DNA of 64,000 bases from Streptomyces nojiriensis (GCF_017639205.1 NZ_CP071139.1:4346001-4410000), one strand, 5' to 3'. Positions 42,171-50,440 are shown, numbered from the stretch's first letter. Translations and numbers: made by a program. The notes: a model not told the origin generated them from the letters alone.

Positions 42171-43274
42171 ATGGGAGCCGCAAGGCAACGGCGAGGCGCA
42201 AGTTCTCTCGTGCTGCTGTGCACGATGGCGATACTGACGGCGCCGGGCCTCGCGACGGGCATGGCGTACGCGGCTCCGGCCGCCCCGGTGGCCCCCGCGT
42301 CTCCGGCGGCCCCGGCCGCACCCCTCCCCGAACCGGGCGGCAAGTCCCTGGAACAGGTCCGCAAGGAGATCGAGGAGCTGTACCGGCAGGCGGGCACCGC
42401 CACAGACGCCTACAACCTCGCCGAGGCCGAGACCAAGGCCCAGTCGGACAAGATCGTCGAGATCGCCAATCTCGTCGTCGCCGGCAAGGAGAAGATCACC
42501 GCCCTGAAGAACCGGGCGGGCGCCGCCGCCCGCGCCCAGTACCGCACGGGCGGGATGCCGCCGGGCGCGCAGCTGGCGCTGAGCGACGACCCGAACCACT
42601 ACCTCGACGGGGCGGGCCGGCTGCGCCAGGGCGAGAAGGCCACCTCGGGCATGCTCTCCGAACTGGACCGGACCCAGGCCGACTTGCAGCGCTACGCCGA
42701 GGAGGCGAGCCAGCGCTGGGCCACCCTGGAGGCCAACCGGGTCAAGTCGGAGGAGTCCAAGAAGCAGATCGAGGAGAAGATCAAGGCCGCGGAGGAGCTG
42801 GAGAGCAAGCTGGAGGCCGAGGAGAAGGCCCGGCTGATCCAGCTGGAGCAGGAGGCCCAGTACAAGGCGCAGACGGCCTGGCTGTCGACGGGCGCGATGA
42901 AGGACGTCAACGGCGCGGCCACGGAGGCCGGCAAGCGGGCCGTGCAGTTCGCCACCGCCCAGATCGGCAAGCCGTACAAATGGGGCGCCGTGGGCCCGGC
43001 GTCCTTCGACTGCTCCGGGCTGACCTCCCAGGCCTGGCTGGCGGCGGGCCGGGGCATCCCGCGCACCTCGCAGGAGCAGCTGCGGCTGCTGCCGAAGGTG
43101 GCGGTGAAGGACATGCGCCCGGGCGACCTGATCATCTACTTCGACGACGCGACCCACGTCGGCATGTACGTCGGCGACGGCGCGATGGTCCACGCCCCGC
43201 GCCCCGGCCGGAACGTGACGCTGGCGGGCGCGGGCTCGATGCCGATCAAGGCAGTGGTCCGCCCTGACGCGTAG
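42171..43274 (+). CDS. NlpC/P60 peptidoglycan hydrolase with coiled coil
   Basis: This encodes 367 residues. ATG 42171 follows GGGGGGA. A signal peptide (SLVLLCTMAILTAPGLATGMAYAAPA) leads to a long charged coiled coil (about residues 50-245). The NlpC/P60 domain follows, with catalytic Cys281 (FDCSGLTSQAW), His in THVGMYVGDG and a third polar residue at MVHAPRPG. Such secreted D,L-endopeptidases cut stem peptides during growth, division or spore germination, with the coil acting as regulator. The stop TAG is the first triplet of the second MITE-like element. Confidence 0.92.
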   Translation: MGAARQRRGASSLVLLCTMAILTAPGLATGMAYAAPAAPVAPASPAAPAAPLPEPGGKSLEQVRKEIEELYRQAGTATDAYNLAEAETKAQSDKIVEIANLVVAGKEKITALKNRAGAAARAQYRTGGMPPGAQLALSDDPNHYLDGAGRLRQGEKATSGMLSELDRTQADLQRYAEEASQRWATLEANRVKSEESKKQIEEKIKAAEELESKLEAEEKARLIQLEQEAQYKAQTAWLSTGAMKDVNGAATEAGKRAVQFATAQIGKPYKWGAVGPASFDCSGLTSQAWLAAGRGIPRTSQEQLRLLPKVAVKDMRPGDLIIYFDDATHVGMYVGDGAMVHAPRPGRNVTLAGAGSMPIKAVVRPDA

Positions 43275-43438
43275 GCCGTCTCTTTCGGATCTTGTCGGCC
43301 GAGCCCGCGGCGTCCGGTGCCGTACATGGCAAGGCGGAGGAGCGCATCGTGTACTGGACGTACTCGGGCGCCCCGACAACACGGCCAGGTGCGGTGCCGG
43401 GCGTCGCGGGCCCGGCAAGATCCGAAAGAGACGGCCTA
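43272..43438. repeat. MITE-like element, copy 2
   Basis: This 167-bp segment has perfect 23-bp terminal inverted repeats (left arm 43272-43294, starting TAGGCCGTCTCTTTCGG; right arm 43416-43438). The first eight bases and the core match copy 1 at 33631-33808, but the rest of the arm is different and is matched by compensating changes on the other side. No protein-coding signal of its own. Confidence 0.85.
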
Positions 43439-43717
43439 GCCCCTGCGGGGTCGCTCGGCGGCGGGTCCGGGGCTCGGCGGCGCCGGGGCGGCGGATCGTG
43501 TGACGCAGGCAACCCGGCGGGGCTCGGACACGTCTCGCTGAACGGGACGGAACGCGGCCCCGCCGTGACCTTTGTCATCCAGTGAGGCCGATTTTCCCCC
43601 GCGATAACCGCATATGACGGAGGCCCTCACCGAGGACGGCATTCCGTTTGCCGGGCCGGGACCGCTAGGGTCTGCCGGACGAGCGCACCCTCGGGGGGAG
43701 GGAAGGAACCGGAGACG

Positions 43718-45070
43718 ATGCCCGTACCCGTACCGCGGCAGAGGGACACCTCGGCCACGGAGAGCGGTCAGGCCGTTCTGCTGACCGCCGCCCCGGCCAC
43801 AGCCGCCACGGGCGTCGCGCAAGCGACCCCTCAAGCGACCCCCCACACGACCCCGCTGACCCTCCTGGTCATCGAGGACGACCCGGCCGGCGGCCTCACC
43901 GTCCCCGAGATCCTCGACGCCGACGGCCACCGCATCCGGCTCCGCACCGCCCGCAACCTCACCGAGGCCGAGCGGCTTCTCACCCCCGACGTGCACTGCA
44001 TCCTGCTCGACCTGTCCCTCCCGGACGCCAGCGCCCGTACGCCGGGAGCGGCGGCCAACGGCTCGGCCAACGGGACCGCCACCGCCACGGCCGTGGACGA
44101 GCTGGTCGCCCTCCGCCAGGTGCTGCGCCTCGCCCCGCGCCACGCCGTCCTCGTCCTCACCGGCGAGGACGACGCCGAGCGCGCCGCCGAGGCCGTACGG
44201 GTCGGCGCCCAGGACTTCCTCTTCCGGGACGAGCTGGACGGCCGGCTGCTGAGCCGCGCCATCCGCTACGCCGTGGAGAGAAAAAGGGCGGACATCGCCC
44301 AGTACAAGCTCGCAGAATCGAAACTGCGCGCCCAGGAGAACGCCCGTCTGGAACGCGGCCTGCTCCCCACGCCCCTGCTGGAGGGCTCCGACCTCCGCTT
44401 CGCCGCCCGCTACCGCCCCGGCCGCAGCCGGGCCCTGCTCGGCGGCGACTTCTACGACACCGTCCGCACCCCCGACGGCACCGTCCACGCCATGATCGGC
44501 GACGTCTGCGGCCACGGCCCCGACGAGGCCGCACTCGGCGTCGAGCTCCGCATCGCCTGGCGCGCCCTGACCCTGGCCGGCCTCTGCGGCGACGACCTGC
44601 TGTCGACCCTCCAGGAGGTCCTGGAGGTGGAGCGGCCGTGCGAGGAGATATTCGCGACGCTGTGCACGGTCGACATCGCCCCGGACGGACGCCGCGCCGG
44701 TCTGTGCCTGGCCGGCCATCCGGCCCCGCTGATCTCGCGGCCGGGCCGCCGCGCGCGGCTGCTCCCGTACGAGAACAGCGGCCCGGCCCTCGGGCTGCTG
44801 CCCCGGGCCCGCTGGCCGCGCCGCCAGGTGGAGCTCGGCGGCACCTGGAGCCTGATGCTCTACACCGACGGCCTGATCGAGGGCCACATCGGCGAGGGCA
44901 AGGAACGTCTGGGCCAGGACGGCATGGTCGACATGATCAACCGCCATCTGGACCGCGGGCTGAGCGGTGAGGGCCTGCTGGAGGCCTCCGTCACCGAGGC
45001 CCGCCGGCTCAACGGCGGCGAGCTGACCGACGACGTGGCCGTGGTCCTGCTCTCCCGCGCCGAGGGCTGA
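43718..45070 (+). CDS. SpoIIE-type PP2C phosphatase with response-regulator receiver domain
   Basis: This encodes 450 residues. After a low-complexity N-terminus a receiver domain (about 47-180) has LLVIEDDP, the acceptor region CILLDLSLPDAS and VLVLTGEDD. It is interrupted by an Ala/Asn-rich loop. A linker coil joins the PP2C domain with its metal-binding acidic motifs LGGDFYDTV, MIGDVCGHG, MLYTDGLIEG and ELTDDVAVVLLS. Such proteins dephosphorylate anti-anti-sigma factors on signal from a histidine kinase. No partner sigma or kinase gene is adjacent. Confidence 0.9.
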   Translation: MPVPVPRQRDTSATESGQAVLLTAAPATAATGVAQATPQATPHTTPLTLLVIEDDPAGGLTVPEILDADGHRIRLRTARNLTEAERLLTPDVHCILLDLSLPDASARTPGAAANGSANGTATATAVDELVALRQVLRLAPRHAVLVLTGEDDAERAAEAVRVGAQDFLFRDELDGRLLSRAIRYAVERKRADIAQYKLAESKLRAQENARLERGLLPTPLLEGSDLRFAARYRPGRSRALLGGDFYDTVRTPDGTVHAMIGDVCGHGPDEAALGVELRIAWRALTLAGLCGDDLLSTLQEVLEVERPCEEIFATLCTVDIAPDGRRAGLCLAGHPAPLISRPGRRARLLPYENSGPALGLLPRARWPRRQVELGGTWSLMLYTDGLIEGHIGEGKERLGQDGMVDMINRHLDRGLSGEGLLEASVTEARRLNGGELTDDVAVVLLSRAEG

Positions 45071-45113
45071 GCCCGCCGGGCCCCGGCTACGGCTTCCGGC
45101 CGCAGGGCGCCGC

Positions 45114-45452
45114 CTACCGTCCGCCGTTGTAGGGCCCGTACGGCCCGTCGCTGCTACTGCCGCCGCGCCGGCCGCCACCGCCCGAGACCTGCTTGAGGGC
45201 CGGGCGCACGTCGACGAAGAACACGATGGTCGCGACGAGACCGGCGATCTGCAGGAACAGCATGCCCAGGAAGAAGTCCACGGCCACGGTGACGCCGAGG
45301 ATGACCAGCCAGAAGGTCTTGCTCTGCTTGTCGGCCGCCCGGTACGCGTCCTCCCGCGCCACCAGGGCGAACACGAAGGCCACGACGGCGAGCACCAGCA
45401 TGACGAGCCCGAGGAACGGGATCACGCCTCGATCGAACCCTTCCATCAACAT
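45114..45452 (-). CDS. DUF2516-family membrane protein
   Basis: This encodes 112 residues with three hydrophobic segments (FLGLVMLVLAVVAFVFALVA, WLVILGVTVAVDFFLGMLFLQ, LVATIVFFVDVRPAL) and a Gly/Ser/Arg/Tyr-rich C-terminal tail. It fits DUF2516, an actinomycete family of unknown role. The start could be ATG 45452 or 45446. It is downstream of the HBHA-like gene on the same strand. Confidence 0.8.
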   Translation of the reverse strand: MLMEGFDRGVIPFLGLVMLVLAVVAFVFALVAREDAYRAADKQSKTFWLVILGVTVAVDFFLGMLFLQIAGLVATIVFFVDVRPALKQVSGGGGRRGGSSSDGPYGPYNGGR

Positions 45453-45593
45453 CGCTTCGACCGCCTTCTCAGCTTCTGCTTCGCACTTCCGATGCCGCCC
45501 GACTCCACGCTACCGGCACAGGCCCCTCCATGAACCACAACGGGCCGGGCACCTGAAGGGTGCCCGGCCCGCCGTCGCTCATGCGGCTGCGCT

Positions 45594-46133
45594 TCAGCTC
45601 GCGTCGCCCGCCGTGACCGCGGCCTTCTTGGCCGTGCTCTTGCGCGCGGTGGTCTTCTTCGCGGCGGGCTGCTCCCCGTCGGCGGCGTCGGCCACCGGCT
45701 CGGCCGTCGCCGGCTCCGCCTCGGGCTCGACGGCCACGGCGATGTCGACGATCTCGGCGGAGACCTCGCCCCGCCAGGTCCGCACGGCCTGCTCGCCGTG
45801 CACGGCGACCTTGTCGTACGTCTCCTTGGCGCGCACCGCGTACTCGGCGGCCACGCCGACACCGCGCAGCGCCAGGTCCTGGGCGGTCTCCCCGAGCTTC
45901 TTCGGGTCGATCGCGCCGAGCACCTCGGCGAACTTGGCGGTGACCGCCTCCTGCACAGCCTTCGGGTCCGTGTTCTTCACGGCCTCGATGCGCGCGGGGG
46001 CCTCTGCGCGCAGCTGCTCGATCAGGTCGGGCACCTTCTTGGCCTGCTGCACGGCCAGGTCGGCGGTGCCGGCGGCGAAGTAGAGGGGAGTGGGGTCGGT
46101 GAGGGTCTTCTTCAGGTCATCGGCGATGGCCAT
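45594..46133 (-). CDS. HBHA-like helical protein with Lys/Ala-rich tail
   Basis: This encodes 179 residues; ATG 46133 follows GGGAGGA. Long amphipathic helices (LYFAAGTADLAVQQAKKVPDLIEQLRAEAP) precede a C-terminal AAKKTTARKSTAKKAAV tail. This resembles mycobacterial heparin-binding haemagglutinin in layout, where the basic tail binds glycans; Streptomyces homologues probably act at the membrane or in hyphal cohesion. It lies 23 bases after the XRE regulator gene, so they probably form an operon. Confidence 0.72.
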   Translation of the reverse strand: MAIADDLKKTLTDPTPLYFAAGTADLAVQQAKKVPDLIEQLRAEAPARIEAVKNTDPKAVQEAVTAKFAEVLGAIDPKKLGETAQDLALRGVGVAAEYAVRAKETYDKVAVHGEQAVRTWRGEVSAEIVDIAVAVEPEAEPATAEPVADAADGEQPAAKKTTARKSTAKKAAVTAGDAS

Positions 46134-46156
46134 GTGCTGGTCCTCCCGGATCAACT

Positions 46157-46540
46157 TCAGTTCGTCTTCGACGGCATCTCGTCGGTGGGCACTTCGAGCG
46201 CGTTCTCCTTGCGGAACGACTCGTAGATCTGGAGCAGCACCTGCTTCTGCCGCTCGTTGATGGAGGGGTCGGCGAGTATGACGGCTCGCGTCTCCACCTC
46301 GTCCGGGTCCCGCTCGTCCAGGATCCCGGCCTGCACGTACAGCGTCTCCGCGGAGATCCGCAGCGCCTTGGCCAGCTGCTGCAGGATGTCCGCGCTCGGC
46401 TTGCGCAGCCCACGCTCGATCTGGCTCAGGTACGGATTCGACACCCCCGCCTGCTCGGCCAGCTGCCGCAGCGAAAGCTGAGCCTGCCGACGCTGCTCAC
46501 GGAGGTACTCGCCGAGATTTCCGACGTTGAGCGATGCCAT
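46157..46540 (-). CDS. XRE-family transcriptional regulator
   Basis: This encodes 127 residues. The helix-turn-helix is LGEYLREQRRQAQLSLRQLAEQAGVSNPYLSQIERGLRKPSADILQQLAKAL (about residues 9-60), followed by LRISAETLYVQAG and a C-terminal helix. ATG 46540 (MASLNVGNLGEY) follows AGGAT. In mycobacteria a regulator of this type is linked to the gene of a heparin-binding haemagglutinin, and here the HBHA-like gene follows directly. A palindrome just upstream suggests autoregulation. Confidence 0.9.
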   Translation of the reverse strand: MASLNVGNLGEYLREQRRQAQLSLRQLAEQAGVSNPYLSQIERGLRKPSADILQQLAKALRISAETLYVQAGILDERDPDEVETRAVILADPSINERQKQVLLQIYESFRKENALEVPTDEMPSKTN

Positions 46541-46558
46541 GCTCAGATCCTGCCCGAC

Positions 46559-46589
46559 CTTGCTAACTATTGCAAGCGACATGCTTGCA
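46559..46589. promoter_or_regulatory. Overlapping inverted repeats before the XRE gene
   Basis: TGCAAGC (46571-46577) and GCTTGCA (46583-46589) form an inverted repeat with a five-base spacer. CTTGC (46559-46563) with GCAAG (46572-46576) forms a second overlapping one. They lie 20-50 bases upstream of the XRE start and are a plausible operator. Confidence 0.5.
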
Positions 46590-46622
46590 GCATCTCCCAC
46601 CCGGCGGCGGGCGGCGATCCGT

Positions 46623-47216
46623 TCAGTCGCCGAACTCGAGCCCGGGCCGGGTCCACAGGGTGAGGTCGCTGCTGGTGGCGACCGCCAGGGTGCGGCCGGA
46701 GGGGGAGAACCCGGCTGCGCGGAGCTCCGAGTAATCGGAGTGGAAGACGTGCCACCAGCTCCCTCCCGGCGGGCCTTCGTGGGCCCCGCCGTCGACGGAG
46801 AGGACGACGCGGTCGCGGGGCCACTCGGGGCTGACCACGTCCAGGGTCCAGCCGTCCGGTGTGGTGCGGTGCAGGCCGCCGCCGAAGAGCCCGGCGATGC
46901 GTACCGGGGCGCCGGCGATCGGGCCGAGCCCCGGGCAGGCGAGGTCCGGGTGCGCGTCGGGGGTGCTCGTGTCGAAGTCCGGGTCCCGGTCGCGGGCGAT
47001 CCTCTCGCCGGTGACCGCGTCGAAGAGTCCGTGGCCGGCGCTGGACACGACCATGACGAGGTCGTGCCCACGGTCGGGGTGGACGGCGAAGCCGATCCCG
47101 AGCAGGCCCCCGATGGGCGTCCGGCGGTCCGGCACCGGCCGCCAGGGCTCCGGGGCCGGCAGCACGGGAGCGGCGACGTAGCGCTCGCGCAGCCTCTGCT
47201 GGTACTCCGTGATCAA
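46623..47216 (-). CDS. Hypothetical protein, beta-rich
   Basis: This encodes 197 residues from TTG 47216, which follows GAGGAG at good spacing; no ATG or GTG gives a better start. The sequence (GIGFAVHPDRGHDLVMVVSSAGHGLFDAVTGERIARDRD, then ELRAAGFSPSGRTLAVATSSDLTLWTRPG) resembles single blades of WD40-like propellers. No enzyme motif. The gene lies downstream of 47273-47713 on the same strand. Confidence 0.6.
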   Translation of the reverse strand: MITEYQQRLRERYVAAPVLPAPEPWRPVPDRRTPIGGLLGIGFAVHPDRGHDLVMVVSSAGHGLFDAVTGERIARDRDPDFDTSTPDAHPDLACPGLGPIAGAPVRIAGLFGGGLHRTTPDGWTLDVVSPEWPRDRVVLSVDGGAHEGPPGGSWWHVFHSDYSELRAAGFSPSGRTLAVATSSDLTLWTRPGLEFGD

Positions 47217-47272
47217 CTCGTCTCCTCGGTTCCCGAACCACGCGTACGTCTTCTTGCGCCGGACCCGCTCGC

Positions 47273-47713
47273 CTACGGGATCGAGAGCCGCACCTCCGGC
47301 AGGTAGCCCGTCGGAGGTCCCGGCCGCGGCAGGCTCACGCCGGGGTGCGGGCCCGGCCCGAGGGCCTCCAGGACCTCGGCGGCCGGGTACCCGAACAGGT
47401 CGACGCCGTGGAGGACCACCGGGACGGCGGACGGCCCGGCCGGTTCCGGCCCGCACCGGCCGAGGTGGACGGCCGCCAGACCGTGGCGGTCGTGGCCGGT
47501 GCGGCCGAGGCGGTCCGGGCAGTCCCCGTAGGCGAGCAGTTCCAGGCCTTCACAGCGGGCGGTGAAGGCCCAGCCCGTCCCGCAGACCCAGGTGTCCCGC
47601 ACGTCCGCCAGGGTCGCGACGGCCCACCGGGCCGCCCGCCCGGACATGCCGAACCGCAGGACGCCCGCCCGGTGCGGCAGGGCCAGACCCGTGCGCGGCA
47701 GCACCTCGAACAC
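47273..47713 (-). CDS. Hypothetical protein
   Basis: This encodes 146 residues, assuming GTG 47713 (FEVLPRTGLALPHRAGVLRFGMSG). The ribosome-binding site is poor and the start uncertain; a slightly later GTG is possible. The protein is Gly/Pro-rich and compact, with VCGTGWAFTARCEGLELLAYG. Its repeated F/L-G pattern recalls small conserved Streptomyces proteins of unknown role. It follows the methyltransferase gene by 20 bases. Confidence 0.55.
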   Translation of the reverse strand: MFEVLPRTGLALPHRAGVLRFGMSGRAARWAVATLADVRDTWVCGTGWAFTARCEGLELLAYGDCPDRLGRTGHDRHGLAAVHLGRCGPEPAGPSAVPVVLHGVDLFGYPAAEVLEALGPGPHPGVSLPRPGPPTGYLPEVRLSIP

Positions 47714-47733
47714 CGCCGGGCCGCCGCGCGGCG

Positions 47734-48495
47734 TCAGGCCGTGCCGATGACCACCGTCGCGTACAGCTCCTCCGAGGTCACCGCCCGGACCGCGAAGCCC
47801 GCCGAGGTCAGGGCCGAGGCCGTCGACGGGGACTGGCGGGCGCTCGTCTCGATCAGCAGGTGGCCCCCCGGGGCCAGCCAGGGCAGGGCCCCCGCCGCCA
47901 CCCGGCGGTGGATGTCCAGGCCGTCGGCCCCGCCGTCCAGGGAGACCAGCGGCTCGTGGTCGCGTGCCTCCGACGGCATGAGGACGATCTCCTCCGTCGG
48001 CACGTACGGGGCGTTGACCACCAGCACGTCCACCCGGCCGCGCAGCGAGGGCGGGAGCGCCGCGTACAGGTCGCCCTCCCACACCCGGCCGCCGTACGGG
48101 GCCACGTTGCGCCGCGCGTACACCAGCGCCGCCGGGTCGATGTCCGCCGCGTGCAGCTCCACGCCGCCCGGCAGTTGCGCGGCCACCGCCGCGCCCAACG
48201 CGCCGACCCCGCAGCACAGGTCCAGTACCACCGCGCCGGGCCGGGCCAGTGCCACCGCCTCCCGCACCAGGAACTCGGTGCGCCGGCGCGGCACGAAGGC
48301 CCCCGCGCCGACCTCCATGCGCAGCCCGCAGAACTCCGCCCAGCCGACGACGTGTTCCAGCGGTTCGCCGCCCACCCGGCGGGCCAGCAGCTCCGCCAGG
48401 TGGTCCGCGCCGGTGGCGGCCCCGGTCAGGAGCTCCGCCTCCTCCTCCGCGAAGACGCAGCCCGCCGCGCGCAGGGATTCCACAAGTGATGTCAC
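47734..48495 (-). CDS. Putative protein N5-glutamine methyltransferase (PrmC/HemK-like)
   Basis: This encodes 253 residues from GTG 48495 (VTSLVESLRAAGC). HemK layout: a helical N-terminus, then EFCGLRMEVGAGAFVPRRRTEFLV (the P-R-R/T-E box), motif I VLDLCCGVGALGAAVA, and VLVVNAPYVPTEEIVLMPSEARDHEP. The catalytic NPPY is NAPY here. Canonical PrmC methylates release factors; this paralogue may use another substrate. A 7-bp tandem repeat lies just upstream of the start. Confidence 0.8.
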   Translation of the reverse strand: MTSLVESLRAAGCVFAEEEAELLTGAATGADHLAELLARRVGGEPLEHVVGWAEFCGLRMEVGAGAFVPRRRTEFLVREAVALARPGAVVLDLCCGVGALGAAVAAQLPGGVELHAADIDPAALVYARRNVAPYGGRVWEGDLYAALPPSLRGRVDVLVVNAPYVPTEEIVLMPSEARDHEPLVSLDGGADGLDIHRRVAAGALPWLAPGGHLLIETSARQSPSTASALTSAGFAVRAVTSEELYATVVIGTA

Positions 48496-48506
48496 AGAGA
48501 TCGTTC

Positions 48507-48548
48507 CTCGGTCCTCGGTACTCGGTACTCGGTACTCGGTACTCGGCA
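48507..48548. repeat. Tandem 7-bp repeat (CTCGGTA)
   Basis: Six consecutive units occupy 48507-48548: one CTCGGTC, four perfect CTCGGTA and one CTCGGCA. They lie between the acetyltransferase stop and the methyltransferase start, 12 bases upstream of the latter. Confidence 0.9.
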
Positions 48549-48573
48549 ATCGGTACGCAGCCCCCGAAGGCGG

Positions 48574-49818
48574 TCAGAAGACGTCCGGGCACCACGGGCG
48601 GCGCGCGGTGCGGAAGACCGCGTCCGCCAGCGCGGCCGCACCCGGCCGTTCCTCCGTGACCCGTCCCAGTGCGGCCAGCCGCACCGCGGACGCGTCCCCC
48701 AGGTACAAGGAGCCCAGCTCGGCCACGTCCAGCCGCAGGTCCGCCGCCTCCTCGGTCCGCTCGCACACGCCGGTGCCCGCGTCCAGCCGGTAGCGGCCGG
48801 CGGCCGGCCCCGTCCCGTCCACGACCTCCAGGACGAGCACCCCGGGCACCTCGTACGTCCGCGCGCCCAGCGCCCGTACGACGTCCAGGACCCGCACCCA
48901 CAGGAAGTCGGCGGTCGTGACGACACGGGCGGCACGCGGGTCGGGCAGCAGGTTCGGGAGGAGGTCGTCGGGGGCCCGGTGGCCGGTGCGGACCTTCAGC
49001 ACCCAGTCGATGGAGCACAGGAAGTGCCACAGCGCCCGCTCCGCCTGCGGGGTGAGCGCCAGCAGGTCCTGCACCTGCACGGTGTTCTGCGGGACCTTCG
49101 CGTCCGTCCAGTGGTCGTCGGCGGTGTAGACGGCCACGCCGGCCACCTCGCCCTCCGCCGTCCGGTACACGGCGTGGAACTTCTCCTTGTAGGGCCGGTG
49201 CGACATCTCCTCCAGCCCGGTCGCCAGGTTCCACCAGCGCTCGTTCCGGTTCACGGCCCCCGGCACGGCCGCCCGCACCTTGTCGTGGAGCCCGGGGCCG
49301 AACCGCCGGAACTCGGCGGCGTCCACCAGGTCGATCCGCCCGCCGTCCTCGGGCGTCGACCACCGCCGGTCCAGCCCGGCGCGCGGTACGTCGATCTCCC
49401 ATTCCGTGAGGGTGGTGGCGGGCCCGAACCCGTACCGCCCGTAGATCGGGTACTCGGCGGCGATCAGCGTCGCCAGGGCGTCGCCGCGCTCCCCGGCCGC
49501 GGCGAACTCGGCGGCCATCATCCGGGTCAGCAGACCCTGGCGGCGGTGGGTGGGCAGCACGCCCACGTTGGAGACGGCGGAGACGGGGACGGCGGCCCCG
49601 CCTGGCACGGTCAACTCCTGCGCGAAGGAACGGAAGGCACCCACGCAGCGGCCGGTGTCGGAGTCGAACGCGCCCTGGGTGCGGGCGAAATCGTTGCCCT
49701 TGGCGCGCTGGGCGACATCGGAGTCGGTCACCCGGGTCGCGGTCAGGAAACCGGTGTGAACGGCGCGCAGCCAGTCGTGGAGTTCGGATTCGGCGATCGG
49801 CCGGACGTCAGCACTCAT
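48574..49818 (-). CDS. Eis-like GNAT N-acetyltransferase
   Basis: This encodes 414 residues. The N-terminal GNAT domain has the acetyl-CoA loop VSNVGVLPTHRRQGLLTRMMAAEF. A second GNAT-like domain (AVYRTAEGEVAGVAVYTADDHW) and a sterol-carrier-like C-terminal domain (VLVLEVVDGTGPAAGRYRLD) complete the Eis architecture. Eis acetylates lysine side chains or amines, including aminoglycosides, in mycobacteria; the substrate here is unknown. The free C-terminal carboxylate (DVF) resembles the Eis terminus. Confidence 0.88.
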   Translation of the reverse strand: MSADVRPIAESELHDWLRAVHTGFLTATRVTDSDVAQRAKGNDFARTQGAFDSDTGRCVGAFRSFAQELTVPGGAAVPVSAVSNVGVLPTHRRQGLLTRMMAAEFAAAGERGDALATLIAAEYPIYGRYGFGPATTLTEWEIDVPRAGLDRRWSTPEDGGRIDLVDAAEFRRFGPGLHDKVRAAVPGAVNRNERWWNLATGLEEMSHRPYKEKFHAVYRTAEGEVAGVAVYTADDHWTDAKVPQNTVQVQDLLALTPQAERALWHFLCSIDWVLKVRTGHRAPDDLLPNLLPDPRAARVVTTADFLWVRVLDVVRALGARTYEVPGVLVLEVVDGTGPAAGRYRLDAGTGVCERTEEAADLRLDVAELGSLYLGDASAVRLAALGRVTEERPGAAALADAVFRTARRPWCPDVF

Positions 49819-49864
49819 AGCGGCCCACGCTAATCGCCCGACCGGCGCGGGTCGCCCGAATTTT

Positions 49865-50440
49865 CTACGCCAGCAGGTCGTCCACCTGCGCCTCGCCCTC
49901 CCGGTACCGCCGGGTGATCTCCGCGGTGCAGTCGTCCACCGTGCGCTGGAGCTGCTGGCGGCGCCGCGAGACCTGCTGCTCGTAGCGCACCAGCCGCCCC
50001 ATCCCGTCGTGCAGTTCGTCGTCCGTACGGGCGCCGAGGTCCGAGAGCTCCACGTCGGCCAGCATCTCCGCGGCCAGCAGCCGGTACTCCTCGCTGTGCG
50101 GGGTGCCGAGCGTGACGTGCCGGGCGGAGGCGCTGCGGCTGGAGGGGGCGTCGGCGAGGATCACCGAGAGCCGGTCCACCACCGGCGCCTCGGGGTCCGT
50201 CCGCCGGGCCAGCTCCGCCCGCAGGATGTCGATGCGGCCCTGGAGCAGTCTGCGTACGTAGCTCAGATCGGCCTCGTCGCGCTGCGCGTCACGGCGCAGC
50301 GCGCGCAGTTCCGGCAGCCCGAGCGAGGTGGCCGCGCCCGGCGGCCCCTGCGTCTCGGCCGTGCGCTGCGCGGGCGGTCGTACCGCGGCAGCTGCGACGG
50401 AAGCGGGTGATGCAGGTACGGAGGTACCAGATGTATTCAT
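49865..50440 (-). CDS. rsiG: RsiG, c-di-GMP-dependent anti-sigma factor for WhiG
   Basis: This encodes 191 residues. After a low-complexity N-terminus the protein is an antiparallel coiled coil. Two copies of E(X)3S(X)2R(X)3Q(X)3D are complete: EADLSYVRRLLQGRID, and EQQVSRRRQQLQRTVD near the C-terminus. This is the c-di-GMP-binding signature of RsiG, which with the dinucleotide holds the sporulation sigma factor WhiG inactive. Start ATG 50440 (MNTSGTSVP). It is divergent from dtd. whiG itself is not in the window. Confidence 0.92.
   Translation of the reverse strand: MNTSGTSVPASPASVAAAAVRPPAQRTAETQGPPGAATSLGLPELRALRRDAQRDEADLSYVRRLLQGRIDILRAELARRTDPEAPVVDRLSVILADAPSSRSASARHVTLGTPHSEEYRLLAAEMLADVELSDLGARTDDELHDGMGRLVRYEQQVSRRRQQLQRTVDDCTAEITRRYREGEAQVDDLLA

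Noticed and set aside
43292..43585. Apparent 97-codon protein containing VYWTYSGAPTT
   Set aside because: It is the translation of the second MITE-like element and flank; the same peptide arises from copy 1 only because the DNA core is repeated.
47272..47283. Upstream in-frame start for the hypothetical protein ending at 46623
   Set aside because: The extended frame has GTA rather than GTG at the attractive position and would overlap the neighbouring gene; TTG 47216 has a proper GAGGAG site.
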